Under the pieces are notes generated by a model, which saw only the letters and a list, made by a program, of their open reading frames with translations, did no database searches and was not told the origin of the DNA. The position numbers were made by a program, and so were the translations under genes. A stretch of 64,000 bases of DNA from Streptacidiphilus anmyonensis (lineage in GTDB: Bacteria > Actinomycetota > Actinomycetes > Streptomycetales > Streptomycetaceae), in assembly GCF_000787855.1 (NCBI RefSeq), contig NZ_BBPQ01000001.1:410761-474760 (forward strand), given 5' to 3'. Of the stretch, positions 26,854 through 36,573 are shown piece after piece; position 1 is the first letter of the stretch, and each line of letters starts with the position of its first letter.

Positions 26854-28974
26854 GTGCCTGCGCACAGCCCCACCGCTACAGACCCGCTCAACCGCGAGCG
26901 CGCCCACCTCGCCTCCTCCCGCGCCGCGCTGCGCGCCATGCGCGAGGACGTCGAGGCGCTCGACATCAAGGACGTGACCGGCAACTGGGTCAACGCCGCG
27001 ATCCTGGCCCGCGAGATCGACGACCGGATCAAGGCACTGGCCGACCTCGCCGACACCCCGCTCTTCTTCGGCCGACTCGACTTCCTGCACGCCCCGGGCG
27101 CGGAGCTGGCGGAGGGCGGGGACGGCGAACGCTTCTACATCGGCCGGCGCCACGTCCACGACGCCGACGGCGACCCGATGGTCATCGACTGGCGCGCGCC
27201 CGTCTCCCAGTCCTTCTACCGGGCCAGCAAGAAGGACCCGATGGACATCGGGCTGCGCCGCCGCTTCGGCTACACCGGCGGCGAGTTGACCGCCTACGAG
27301 GACGAGCGCCTCACCGACCCCGAGGAGCAGACCGGCACGAGCGCGCTGCTCGCGGCGGAGATCGAGCGTCCGCGCGTCGGCCCGATGCGCGACATCGTCG
27401 CGACGATCCAGCCCGAGCAGGACGAGATCGTCCGTGCCGACGTGCACGGCACGGTCTGCGTCCAGGGGGCTCCCGGGACCGGGAAGACCGCCGTCGGCCT
27501 GCACCGTGTCGCCTACCTGCTCTACGCCCACCGCGACCGGCTCGCCCGCACCGGCACGCTCGTGATCGGGCCGAACCGCTCCTTCCTCCACTACATCGAG
27601 CAGGTCCTGCCCGCGCTGGGCGAGTTGGACGTCGCCCAGGCCACCGTCGAGGAACTGGTCGCCCACGTCCCGCTGCGCGGCACGGACACCGCGGAGACGG
27701 CCCGGCTCAAGGGCGACGCGCGGATGGCGGAGGTGCTGCGCCGGGCCGTCCGCTCGGGCATCACCCTGCCGACGGAGGGCTGCGTCGTGGTCCGCGGCTC
27801 GCGGCGCTGGCGCGTCGCCTCCTACGAACTGGAGGAGATCGTCCGCGAGCTGATGGCCCGTGACATCCGCTACGGCGCGGCCCAGGCCGCGCTCCCGCAG
27901 CGGATCGCGCACGCCGTGCTGGTGAAGATGGAGCAGGGGGGCGAGGCGCCCGACGACCGCGTGCAGGACGCCGTCGCCCGCAACCCTGCCGTGAAGGCGA
28001 CCGCGAAGGCGCTGTGGCCGCCGGTCGACCCGGCCAGGCTGGTGCAGCGCCTGCTCTCCGACGCCGAGTTCCTCGCCCACTGCGCGGAGGGCCTGCTGAC
28101 CCCGGAGGAGCAGGCCGCGGTGCTCTGGCCCAAGCCCGGCCGGAGCGTGAAGACGGCTCCGTGGACGCCCGCGGACGCGGTCCTGGTCGACGAGGCGCGG
28201 GACCTGGTGGAGCGGACGTCCTCGCTCGGCCATGTCGTCCTCGACGAGGCGCAGGACCTCTCCCCCATGCAGTACCGCGCGGTGGGCCGCCGCTGCACGA
28301 CGGGCTCGGCGACGGTGCTGGGCGACATCGCGCAGGGCACGACCCCGTGGTCCACCGACTCCTGGGACACCGCCCTGCACCACCTGGGCAAGCCCGGTTC
28401 CCGGGTGGAGGAGCTGACGACGGGCTTCCGCGTCCCCGGCGAGGTCATCGACTACGCCTCCCGGCTGCTCCCGGCGATCGCCCCCGGGCTCGCACCCGCC
28501 ACGTCGATCCGCACCGCGGCCGACACGCTGACGATCCGTCGGGTGGACGGCTCCGCCGCGCCGGAGGACGCGGACGCGCTGGACGCGGCCTCCGCGCTCG
28601 CCCCGGCGACCCCGCCGGCCCTGACCGACGCCGTCGTGGCGGCGGCGAGGGCAGCGCTGCGGCACGAGGGCAGCATCGGCCTGATCGCGGCCGACGCCCG
28701 GATCCCGGTCCTCGGCGCGGCGCTGACGGCAGCGGGGCTGCCGTATCTGGACCCGGGCACGGAGACGAACGCGGAGAGCAGGCTGACGCTGGTCCCGGCC
28801 TCGCTCGCCAAGGGTCTGGAGTACGACTACGTGGTCCTCGACGAGCCGGCGGCCATCGTCGACGGCGAGGCGGACCTCCGCACGGGCCTGCGCCGCCTCT
28901 ACGTCTGCCTCACCCGCGCCGTCTCCGGCCTGAACGTCCTCCACACCCGGCCCCTGCCGGAGGCCCTGGGGTAG
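26854..28974 (+). CDS. HelD/HelR-like RNA polymerase-associated ATPase
   Basis: 706 residues from GTG 26854 (GGGAAGG 7 nt upstream). UvrD/Rep-like SF1 ATPase: Walker A GAPGTGKTAVGLHR, Walker B VVLDEAQDLSP, motif IV-like VEELTTGFRVPGE and a C-terminal LTLVPASLAKGLEYDYVVLDEP. The N-terminus has a coiled-coil-like ERAHLASSRAALRAM plus FFGRLDFLH, and YIGRRHVHDADGDPMVIDWRAP is typical of HelD. Actinobacterial HelD proteins remove stalled RNA polymerase, and the HelR subgroup protects it from rifamycins. No rifamycin-associated element was seen upstream. Confidence 0.9.
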   Translation: MPAHSPTATDPLNRERAHLASSRAALRAMREDVEALDIKDVTGNWVNAAILAREIDDRIKALADLADTPLFFGRLDFLHAPGAELAEGGDGERFYIGRRHVHDADGDPMVIDWRAPVSQSFYRASKKDPMDIGLRRRFGYTGGELTAYEDERLTDPEEQTGTSALLAAEIERPRVGPMRDIVATIQPEQDEIVRADVHGTVCVQGAPGTGKTAVGLHRVAYLLYAHRDRLARTGTLVIGPNRSFLHYIEQVLPALGELDVAQATVEELVAHVPLRGTDTAETARLKGDARMAEVLRRAVRSGITLPTEGCVVVRGSRRWRVASYELEEIVRELMARDIRYGAAQAALPQRIAHAVLVKMEQGGEAPDDRVQDAVARNPAVKATAKALWPPVDPARLVQRLLSDAEFLAHCAEGLLTPEEQAAVLWPKPGRSVKTAPWTPADAVLVDEARDLVERTSSLGHVVLDEAQDLSPMQYRAVGRRCTTGSATVLGDIAQGTTPWSTDSWDTALHHLGKPGSRVEELTTGFRVPGEVIDYASRLLPAIAPGLAPATSIRTAADTLTIRRVDGSAAPEDADALDAASALAPATPPALTDAVVAAARAALRHEGSIGLIAADARIPVLGAALTAAGLPYLDPGTETNAESRLTLVPASLAKGLEYDYVVLDEPAAIVDGEADLRTGLRRLYVCLTRAVSGLNVLHTRPLPEALG

Positions 28975-29032
28975 CCCCAGGACGCGCCGGGACTCCGCCG
29001 AGGTGGCGGCGCCCCCCAACGGCGACGCCGGG

Positions 29033-29626
29033 GCTCCGACCCAAGTCCGGAGGAAGCCCCGGCCGAAGGCCGGCCTCATGGCCCCCGGCCGGGCATACGG
29101 CGCCGGGCCCGTCCCGCCGCAAACCCGGCTCGACGCCCCAGGCCGCAAGCCGGGACCGAGCATCCCCCGGCCGGACGCCGGACTCACGGCCCCCAACCGG
29201 GCATCCGGCGCCGGGCACGTCCCGCCGCAAACCCGGCTCGACGCCTCCGGCCGCAAGCCCAGGACGGACCAGCGCCGGCCGGACACCGGGCCAATGGCCC
29301 CCGGCCGCAAGCCCGGGACGAGGCATCCCCCGCCGGAGGTCGGACTCATGGCCCTCAACCGGGCACGCGGAGCCGGGCACGTCCGGCCGCAAACCCGGCT
29401 CGACGCCCCAGGCCGCAAGCCGGGACGGGGCGTCCCCCAGCCGGAGGCCGGACTCACGGCCCTCAACCGGGCATCCGGCGCCGGGCGCGTCCCGCCGCAA
29501 ACCCGGCTCGACGCCTCCGGCGGCAAGCCCGGGACGGCGCAGCGCCAGCCGGACGCCCGGCGCATGGCTCCCGACCGCAAGCCGGGACGGGGCGTCCCCC
29601 GGTCGGAGGCTGAGCCCTGGGGAGCG
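29033..29626. repeat. 54-bp minisatellite-like array, about 11 units of two types
   Basis: The marker GCCGCAAACCCGGCTCGACG recurs at 29116, 29224, 29386 and 29494, spaced 108, 162 and 108 nt, all multiples of 54. Two unit types alternate as A-B-A-B-A-A-B-A-B-A-A. B units start at 29087, 29195, 29357 and 29465; A units (GGCCGCAAGCC...) start at 29033 (degenerate), 29141, 29249, 29303, 29411, 29519 and 29573. Because 54 is divisible by 3, long open frames appear on both strands; I do not call them genes. It lies between the converging HelD-like and cutC genes (intergenic 28975-29652). Confidence 0.85.
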
Positions 29627-29652
29627 CCCCGCAGGCCGGCGGGCCCGGAGGG

Positions 29653-30360
29653 CTACGCGGGGACGGGTTCCGCGTCGAGGAGGCGGCGCCACTGCTGGAC
29701 CAGGCCCGCGTCCAGCGGGCCGCCCCAGCCCGCGCCGCTGCGGACCATCGTGCCGACGTGGAAGCCGTCGATGCCGGCCGCGCGCAGGCGCGGGATGTGC
29801 TCGGTCTTGAGGCCGCCGCCCACGAGGATCCTCGGGCCGTAGCCCGGGGCGCCCGCGCGGGCCGCCTCCTCGGCGAGGACGTCCATGCCGCAGGCCACGC
29901 CCGCGCTGCTGCCGGCGGTCAGGACGGTGTCCAGGCCGGGCAGGCCGTCGATCGCGGCGCGGACGTCCGCACGGGAGGCCGCGTTGTCCAGCGCGCGGTG
30001 GAAGGTCCACCGGCAGCCGGGGATGGCGGCCAGCAGGGTCCGCACGGACGCCAGGTCGAGCTCGCCCCCGGGGGTGAGGAAGCCGAGGACGAACTCCTCC
30101 GCTCCCTCCGCGCGCAGCGCCTGCGCCTTCGCGCAGAGCGCGTCGAGGTCGCGGACGACGAAGCCGTCCCCGTCGCGCAGCATGACCCGGAGCGGGACGT
30201 GCACCGCAGCCCTGATCCGGACGAACTCGGCGAGGTCGGGCGTGAGCCCGTCGGCCGCCATCTCGCCGGCGAGTTCCAGGCGGTCGGCCCCTCCCGCCGC
30301 GGCCGCGACGGCGTCCTCCGCGGACGTCGCGATGACCTCGAAGATCGCCCGATCGCTCAT
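29653..30360 (-). CDS. cutC: CutC family protein (TIM barrel)
   Basis: 235 residues from ATG 30360 (MSDRAIFEVIATSAEDAV). Single-domain TIM barrel with the CutC signature blocks FEVIATSAEDAVAAAAGGAD, RLELAGEMAADGLTPD, VRVMLR-like PLRVMLRDGDGF, EFVLGFLTPGGELD, FHRALDN, VLTAGSSAG and ILVGGGLKTEHIP. CutC was named for copper tolerance, but direct copper handling is doubtful in many bacteria. A DasR-like box lies 45 nt upstream (30405-30420), which may tie it to amino-sugar metabolism. Confidence 0.92.
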   Translation of the reverse strand: MSDRAIFEVIATSAEDAVAAAAGGADRLELAGEMAADGLTPDLAEFVRIRAAVHVPLRVMLRDGDGFVVRDLDALCAKAQALRAEGAEEFVLGFLTPGGELDLASVRTLLAAIPGCRWTFHRALDNAASRADVRAAIDGLPGLDTVLTAGSSAGVACGMDVLAEEAARAGAPGYGPRILVGGGLKTEHIPRLRAAGIDGFHVGTMVRSGAGWGGPLDAGLVQQWRRLLDAEPVPA

Positions 30361-30404
30361 GTGCAGCCTCTCTGCTCCGCCTCGACAACGGCCCAACAGG
30401 TCCA

Positions 30405-30420
30405 ACAGGTCTAGTCCAAT
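30405..30420. promoter_or_regulatory. DasR-type operator-like box upstream of cutC
   Basis: ACAGGTCTAGTCCAAT; read on the cutC strand it is ATTGGACTAGACCTGT, 14 of 16 identical to the box ACTGGACTAGACCTCT upstream of nagK (50814-50829). A half-site repeat (AACAGGTCC, AACAGGTCT) extends it. TACATT at 30418-30423 on the cutC strand could be a -10 hexamer overlapping the box. Confidence 0.55.
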
Positions 30421-30518
30421 GTAGACACCCTAGCCGTTGGCGCGACGCGGGGACAGCGACGGCGCGGCATACGACGCATCGCCAGCGAACAGGGCGGCGT
30501 CCGTACCACAATGTGTCT

Positions 30519-31190
30519 ATGCCCGAGTCGTCGTCGCATCCCGACCAGAACCTCGCCGAGGGTCTGCTCACCCGCTGGACCGCCCTCTTCGCCGCACCGG
30601 AGGCGGAGCCCTACGGCGCGCAGCTGCTGCGGCGCTGGTCGGAGCCGCAACGCAAGTACCACACCCTGCGCCACCTGGCGGCCACGCTGCAGGTGGTCGA
30701 CCGGCTCGCCGGCCACGCCGACGACGCCGACCTGGTGCGCCTCGCCGCCTGGTTCCACGACGCGATCTACGCCCCCGACCGCAGCGAGAACGAGGAACGC
30801 AGCGCGCGGCTGGCCGAGAAGGTCCTGCCGGAGCTGGGCGTCTCGGACGAGGCGATCGCCGAGGTGGCCCGCCTGGTGCGGCTGACGGCCACGCACGACC
30901 CCGCCCCCGGCGACCGCAACGGCGAGGTGCTGTGCGACGCCGACCTGGCCATCCTCGGGGCTCCCCCGCAGGTCTACGCCGGCTACACGGCGGCGGTCCG
31001 CGCCGAGTACGCGTTCGTCCCGGAGGAGGACTTCCGCACGGGCCGGGCCGCGATCCTGGAGCAGTTGCTCGCCAAGAAGCCCTCCCTGTACCGGACCCAG
31101 CCCGCCCAGGCCACCTTCGGACCGCGCGCGGAGGCGAACCTCCGTTCCGAGCTTGCACGTTTGCGCGATAAGGTGCCGCCCGTCACGTGA
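30519..31190 (+). CDS. HD-superfamily metal-dependent phosphohydrolase
   Basis: 223 residues from ATG 30519. The HD-domain pattern is visible: YHTLRHL (47-53, first His), AAWFHDAIYAP (HD at 80-81), SENEERSARLAE and LCDADLAILG (final Asp), matching the COG4339 family of predicted HD phosphohydrolases. Substrate unknown. GTG 30513 is an alternative start; neither has a clear ribosome site and the message may be leaderless. The next gene starts at or just after its stop. Confidence 0.85.
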   Translation: MPESSSHPDQNLAEGLLTRWTALFAAPEAEPYGAQLLRRWSEPQRKYHTLRHLAATLQVVDRLAGHADDADLVRLAAWFHDAIYAPDRSENEERSARLAEKVLPELGVSDEAIAEVARLVRLTATHDPAPGDRNGEVLCDADLAILGAPPQVYAGYTAAVRAEYAFVPEEDFRTGRAAILEQLLAKKPSLYRTQPAQATFGPRAEANLRSELARLRDKVPPVT

Positions 31191-31216
31191 GTCCCTTGGG
31201 TCGCCGGGTGGGGTGC

Positions 31217-31681
31217 ATGGATATCGAGGTCGAGTTCGAGTACCAGCGCGGCGAGGCACGCCGCTACTGGCTGCGCCAGCAGGGCGTCTACGCCCTGGCC
31301 GCGCTGCTGGTGGGGCTCACCTCGGTGGTGGTCGCGGCGCTCCCGGGCGCGGCCCACCCGGCGCGCGGGACGCTCGCCCTGGTCGGCCTCCTCTGCCTGG
31401 CCTGGACCGTCTACGGGATCCGCTACGCCCTGCGGAACCTGCCCCGCCCGGGCTCGACGACCAGCCTGCGCTTCACCGACGTCGGCCTGTCCATGCGCGA
31501 CCAGTTCCAGTCCACGCAGATCCGCTGGCCCGCGGTCCGCCGGGTGCAGCTGCGACGCGGCTGGCTCCTGCTCGAGGGCACCCAGACGGTCCGCAACCGG
31601 GCCATCCCGGCCCGCGCCCTCAGCGAGGTGCAGTTGGAGGAGCTGCAGGGCTGGCTGACCGCGCAGAAGCTGATGCGGTAG
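31217..31681 (+). CDS. Membrane protein with YcxB-like C-terminal domain
   Basis: 154 residues from ATG 31217 (MDIEVEFEYQRGEARRYW), preceded by GGTGGGG; an upstream GTG 31187 overlaps the HD gene stop. Two membrane helices (about 26-45 and 52-70) are followed by a cytoplasmic beta domain TTSLRFTDVGLSMRDQFQST, WPAVRRVQLRRGWLLLEGT and IPARALSEVQLEELQGWL. The pattern of two helices plus W-x-x-V and IPxRAL is that of YcxB-like proteins. Role unknown. Confidence 0.75.
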   Translation: MDIEVEFEYQRGEARRYWLRQQGVYALAALLVGLTSVVVAALPGAAHPARGTLALVGLLCLAWTVYGIRYALRNLPRPGSTTSLRFTDVGLSMRDQFQSTQIRWPAVRRVQLRRGWLLLEGTQTVRNRAIPARALSEVQLEELQGWLTAQKLMR

Positions 31682-31721
31682 CAGCCCACCGCTCCTGCCG
31701 GTGCCTCCTACCCGGTACCTC

Positions 31722-31979
31722 CTACCGGTGCTTGGGCCGCCGCAGGCCGGCGGCCGAGAGCCGGGCGACGATCTCCCGACTGCGCACGGGCACCGCGCCG
31801 AGTTCGACCGCCTGCGCGTACAGGCGCTCCGGCACGTCGTAGTGGTCCCGCTCGAAGCCGCGCTCGGGCACGCCCAGCAGGCGCGCGAACGCGTGCAGCT
31901 CGTCGTAGGAGGCGTCGGACACCAGGTGCGACCAGAGCCGTCCGTGGCCCGGCCACGTCGGGGGGTCGATGAGGATCAC
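31722..31979 (-). CDS. DUF4031 protein
   Basis: 85 residues from GTG 31979: VILIDPPTWPGHGRLWSHLV, SYDELHAFARLLGVPERGF, RDHYDVPERLYAQAVELGA and SREIVARLSAAGLRRPK, all hallmarks of the small DUF4031 family. Function unknown. The GTG overlaps the TGA of the upstream gene by 4 nt, so the two are translationally coupled. Confidence 0.88.
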   Translation of the reverse strand: MILIDPPTWPGHGRLWSHLVSDASYDELHAFARLLGVPERGFERDHYDVPERLYAQAVELGAVPVRSREIVARLSAAGLRRPKHR

Positions 31980-32332
31980 GGTGCGAGCTCGCCGACGGCC
32001 GCGACGACGCGTCCCTCCTTGCCGCAGACCCAGTGCGGGTCCGGCCCCAGCTCGGGCTCGACGGCGAGGGCGTGCGGATCCCCGTCGGCGGCGCAGTCCT
32101 GGCAGAGGGGCCAGCGGCCCCAGCCCTCCAGCAGCGCGTCCTGCACGTCCTGCGCGATGAGGCCCAGCAGGTACTCCACGCCGTCCGGCCACTGCTCGAC
32201 CCACCACCGCCGCTGTGCGACGGCGTCCTCCAGCACCGAGACGATCGCGGCGTCCGCGACGTCCCGCGCGGTCAGATCCCGCAGCAGCGCGCTCCGCGCA
32301 CCGTGCAGGGCGGTCTCCAGTGCGTTCTCCAT
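31976..32332 (-). CDS. Hypothetical protein coupled to DUF4031
   Basis: 118 residues from ATG 32332 (MENALETALHGARSALLRDL). Mostly helical N-terminal part, then WPDGVEYLLGLIAQDVQDALLEGWGR and a short cysteine-containing segment PLCQDCAADGDPH with HWVCGKEGR, a possible zinc-ribbon. The longer frame upstream is repeat element E read through and is not part of the protein. No named family is recognised. Its stop overlaps the DUF4031 start. Confidence 0.72.
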   Translation of the reverse strand: MENALETALHGARSALLRDLTARDVADAAIVSVLEDAVAQRRWWVEQWPDGVEYLLGLIAQDVQDALLEGWGRWPLCQDCAADGDPHALAVEPELGPDPHWVCGKEGRVVAAVGELAP

Positions 32333-32354
32333 CCGCCCAGTCTCTCGCAGACCC

Positions 32355-32460
32355 CAGGGGCGCGAGGAACCGCGCGAGAAACCCGCCCCAGCTGGACGAC
32401 CCTGCCCGCTCGGGATCCCAATGACCTGGGTGGCTTGTCGTGCAGTTCCCCGCGCCCCTG
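32355..32460. repeat. Dispersed GGGGCGCGG hairpin element, copy E
   Basis: Left arm AGGGGCGCGAGGAACCGCGC (32356 on) and right arm GCAGTTCCCCGCGCCCCTG (32442-32460), with GAGAAACCCGCCC and GGGTGGCTTGTC inside. It lies between the start of the 118-residue gene and the 3' end of groEL. Confidence 0.7.
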
Positions 32461-32492
32461 GAGGGTGAAACCGCACGCGGAAGCGAAAGCAG

Positions 32493-32534
32493 GAGGGCGG
32501 CCACCCAACCCTCACGGATTGGATGGCCGCCCTC
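32493..32534 (-). terminator. Terminator after groEL
   Basis: GAGGGCGGCCA (32493-32503) pairs with TGGCCGCCCTC (32524-32534), with extra pairing inside (CCCAACC/GGATTGG). It is 35 nt beyond the groEL stop on the leftward strand. Confidence 0.75.
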
Positions 32535-32568
32535 CGGAACTCGTGATCCGTCAGCGGGAAGCCGAGGA

Positions 32569-34308
<1,740 letters not shown>

Positions 34309-34323
34309 TCACTCTCTACCTCA

Positions 34324-34368
34324 GAGTGCTAACGCCAATGATTAGCACTCGACCCCCTCGAGTGCAAG
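34324..34368 (-). promoter_or_regulatory. groEL promoter with overlapping CIRCE operators (HrcA)
   Basis: On the groEL strand: CTTGCACTC, 9 nt, GAGTGCTAA (34332-34324 side excluded; 34368-34342), the CIRCE layout. The arm GAGTGCTAA is followed after 9 nt by TTAGCACTC (ending at 34324), so the middle arm can pair with either neighbour. The -35 TTGCAC (34362-34367) and -10 TAATCA (34339-34344) are 17 bp apart and embedded in these arms. HrcA binding would block the polymerase directly. Confidence 0.9.
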
Positions 34369-34391
34369 CAGGTCACCACAACCGGGCAAGA

Positions 34392-34430
34392 CGAAGGACC
34401 CCTGCCCGCTGCGGGGGCAAGGGTCCTTCG
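34392..34430 (-). terminator. Terminator after the cold-shock gene
   Basis: CGAAGGACCCCTGCCC and GGGGGCAAGGGTCCTTCG form a long stem with a GCTGC loop and one bulge. It separates the leftward cold-shock gene from the groEL promoter. Confidence 0.75.
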
Positions 34431-34523
34431 AAAGACCTGCGTGGATGCATCGTTTCGTCTGGAACGAGCTCTGCGGGTCCTGATTCAGTCAGCGATCGCT
34501 GCCGAGTCAGCGGTGGTGGCGCT

Positions 34524-34727
34524 TCAGCCGATGACCTTGACCATGTCGGCCTGCGGGCCCTTCTGGCCCTGCGAGATCTCGAACTCCACCCGCTGGCCCT
34601 CTTCGAGCGACCGGTACCCGTCCATCTGGATCGCGCTGTAGTGGACGAACACGTCCGCACCACCGTCGACCGCGATGAAGCCGTACCCCTTCTCCGCGTT
34701 GAACCACTTGACGGTGCCCTGAGCCAT
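34524..34727 (-). CDS. Cold-shock protein CspA type
   Basis: 67 residues: [20 protein letters not shown] with RNP1 KGYGFI, RNP2 VFVHYSAI, and a C-terminus [13 protein letters not shown]. Single OB-fold that binds single-stranded RNA or DNA and keeps mRNA open. GGGGAG lies upstream of the ATG. A promoter at 34829-34856 gives a leader of about 100 nt containing an inverted repeat (GGTCCGCGG/GTGCGGACC), typical of cold-shock mRNAs. Confidence 0.96.
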   Translation of the reverse strand: MAQGTVKWFNAEKGYGFIAVDGGADVFVHYSAIQMDGYRSLEEGQRVEFEISQGQKGPQADMVKVIG

Positions 34728-34828
34728 TCCAAACTCCCCTATTACTGGCCCTTTCACGGTCCGCACACCGCGGACCGGGCCGGGCTTGCGCCTCTGCGGG
34801 GTGCAGTGCCGCTGCTCGACCGACGCTG

Positions 34829-34856
34829 AATGTATCCACTCCGATGCCCTCAGCAA
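34829..34856 (-). promoter_or_regulatory. Probable promoter of the cold-shock gene
   Basis: On the leftward strand TTGCTG (34851-34856) and TACATT (34829-34834) are 16 bp apart, inside an AT-richer stretch of the 34728-35003 intergenic region. Placement is by sequence alone. Confidence 0.5.
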
Positions 34857-35003
34857 CAGAGCATTCGGGGGTCGAATCTCACGGGGAGTAATGAGACATA
34901 AGCGGCGCGCGGCCTCGAATTGGAGCGATTCGGGCCGGTCATATCGGGCGATTCCCGACAACTCGCCGAGCGAAAAAGAACACGCCTGACCGATCGGTAA
35001 CCC

Positions 35004-35282
35004 TCAGCAGCCGCCCGCGACCGCCGGGATGATCGAGACGCCGGCGCCGTCCGGCGTGGCCGTCTCCAGACCCTCGGCGAAACGCACGTCGTCCTCGTTG
35101 ACGTAGATGTTGACGAAGCGGCGCAGCTTGCCGTTGTCGTCCAGCAGGCGGGCGGAGATGCCCGCGTGGTTCGACTCCAGATCCTTGATCACCTCGGCCA
35201 GGGTCGCGCCCTCGGCGCTCACCTCGGCGCTCCCGCCCGTGTAGGTGCGCAGGATGGTGGGGATGCGGACGTTGACGCTCAT
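35004..35282 (-). CDS. ThiS/MoaD-fold sulfur-carrier protein (MetO-like)
   Basis: 92 residues with a ubiquitin-like fold: MSVNVRIPTILRTYTGGSAE, LAEVIKDLESNHAGI, RRFVNIYVNEDDVRF and VSIIPAVAGGC. Such proteins carry sulfur as a C-terminal Gly-Gly thiocarboxylate. The extra Cys after GG must be removed before activation, as for CysO/QbsE-like carriers that need a JAMM protease. The start overlaps the stop of the PLP enzyme gene by 4 nt (ATGA), so the two proteins are made together under the SAM riboswitch. Likely role: sulfur donor for homocysteine formation. It may also serve cysteine or cofactor synthesis. Confidence 0.85.
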   Translation of the reverse strand: MSVNVRIPTILRTYTGGSAEVSAEGATLAEVIKDLESNHAGISARLLDDNGKLRRFVNIYVNEDDVRFAEGLETATPDGAGVSIIPAVAGGC

Positions 35283-36556
35283 GCGAGGCCTGCCTCTCGG
35301 AACGAGTCAAGGGTGGGGCGGATGACGGCGGTCGGGCGGGCGGCGTCCGCCACGGCCTCCAGGGTCTTCAGGCCGTCGCCGGTGTTGAGGACGACGGTCT
35401 CGGCGGCCGGGTCCAGTTGACCGCTCTCGATCAGCTTGCGCAGCACGCCGACGGTCACGCCACCCGCCGTCTCGGCGAAGATGCCCTCGGTGCGGGCCAG
35501 GAGCCGGATCGCGTCGACGACCTGCTCGTCGGTGACGTCCTCGACCGCGCCGCCGGTGCGGCGGACGATGTCGAGCACGTAGACGCCGTCGGCGGGGTTG
35601 CCGATGGCCAGCGACTTGGCGATGGTGTTCGGCTTCTGCGGCCGGACCACGTCATGACCGGCCTTGTAGGCGGCGGAGACCGGGGAGCAGCCCTCGGCCT
35701 GGGCGCCGAAGATCCGGTAGGGCTTGTCCTCGACCAGGCCGAGCGCGATCAGCTCCTTGAGACCCTTGTCGATCTTCGTCAGCTGGGAGCCGGACGCGAT
35801 CGGGATCACCAGCTGGTCCGGGAGCCGCCAGCCGAGCTGCTCGCAGATCTCGTAGGCCAGCGTCTTGGAGCCCTCGCCGTAGTAGGGGCGCAGGTTGACG
35901 TTGACGAAGCCCCAGCCCTCGCCGGACGGGTCGCCGATCAGCTCGGAGCAGAAGCGGTTCACGTCGTCGTAGTTGCCCTCGATGCCGACGACGTCGCCGC
36001 CGTAGATCGCGGCCATGACGACCTTGCCGGCCTCCAGGTCGTGCGGGATGAAGACGCACGCGCGCAGGCCGGTGCGGGCGGCGGCGGCCGTGACGGCGCC
36101 GGCCAGGTTGCCCGTGGAGGAGCAGGAGAGCGTGGTGAAGCCGAAGGTGCGGGCGGCCTCGACGGCGATGGCCACGACCCGGTCCTTGAAGGAGTGGGTC
36201 GGGTTGCCGGAGTCGTCCTTGACGTACAGCGAGCCGGTGACGCCGAGCTCGCGGGCGAGGTTGTCCGCCTTGACCAGCTTAGTGAGGCCCGGGTTCAGGC
36301 TCGGACGCTCGGCCACGTCCGGGGAGACCGGCAGCAGCGGCGCGTAGCGCCAGATGTTGTTCGGGCCGTTCTCGATCTGCTTGCGCAGACCCTCCGGGTC
36401 GCCGGCCGGGAGCTCGTAGGCGACCTCCAGCGGGCCGAAGCACTCGGCGCAGGCGAAGTTCGGGGCGAGGGGGGTGCGTGCTCCGCACTCGCGACAGGAC
36501 AGGGCGACGGCGGGGCCGAAGGCGTCGGGTGCGACGGACTGGCTGACAGGAGCCAT
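35279..36556 (-). CDS. Threonine-synthase-like PLP enzyme, probably homocysteine-forming (MetM type)
   Basis: 425 residues from ATG 36556. It begins with a zinc-ribbon-like CRECGARTPLAPNFACAEC, then the fold type II core: SGNPTHSFKDRVV with the PLP lysine in SFKDR, SCSSTGNLAGAV, AYEICEQLGW and VIPIASGS. By sequence it is threonine synthase-like and would use O-phosphohomoserine. Three features argue against plain ThrC: the SAM-I riboswitch upstream, the coupled sulfur carrier, and the usual streptomycete thrC lying with hom and thrB elsewhere. I recall reports of Streptomyces threonine-synthase homologues (MetM) making homocysteine with a carrier protein (MetO); not checked here. Confidence 0.8.
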   Translation of the reverse strand: MAPVSQSVAPDAFGPAVALSCRECGARTPLAPNFACAECFGPLEVAYELPAGDPEGLRKQIENGPNNIWRYAPLLPVSPDVAERPSLNPGLTKLVKADNLARELGVTGSLYVKDDSGNPTHSFKDRVVAIAVEAARTFGFTTLSCSSTGNLAGAVTAAAARTGLRACVFIPHDLEAGKVVMAAIYGGDVVGIEGNYDDVNRFCSELIGDPSGEGWGFVNVNLRPYYGEGSKTLAYEICEQLGWRLPDQLVIPIASGSQLTKIDKGLKELIALGLVEDKPYRIFGAQAEGCSPVSAAYKAGHDVVRPQKPNTIAKSLAIGNPADGVYVLDIVRRTGGAVEDVTDEQVVDAIRLLARTEGIFAETAGGVTVGVLRKLIESGQLDPAAETVVLNTGDGLKTLEAVADAARPTAVIRPTLDSFREAGLA

Positions 36557-36573
36557 GATGGCGAGAACCTCTC

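Noticed and set aside
26248..29580. 1110-codon leftward open frame
   Set aside because: Antisense to the HelD-like gene and the repeat array; it exists because of high third-position GC in the real gene.
29003..29842. 279-codon open frame with 18-residue repeats
   Set aside because: It spans the 54-bp DNA repeat array and then runs antisense into cutC; open frames exist on both strands there and variation is not codon-biased.
35279..36556. Ordinary threonine synthase with no special role
   Set aside because: The SAM-I leader and overlapping sulfur-carrier gene make this reading less likely, though the enzyme fold alone would allow it.
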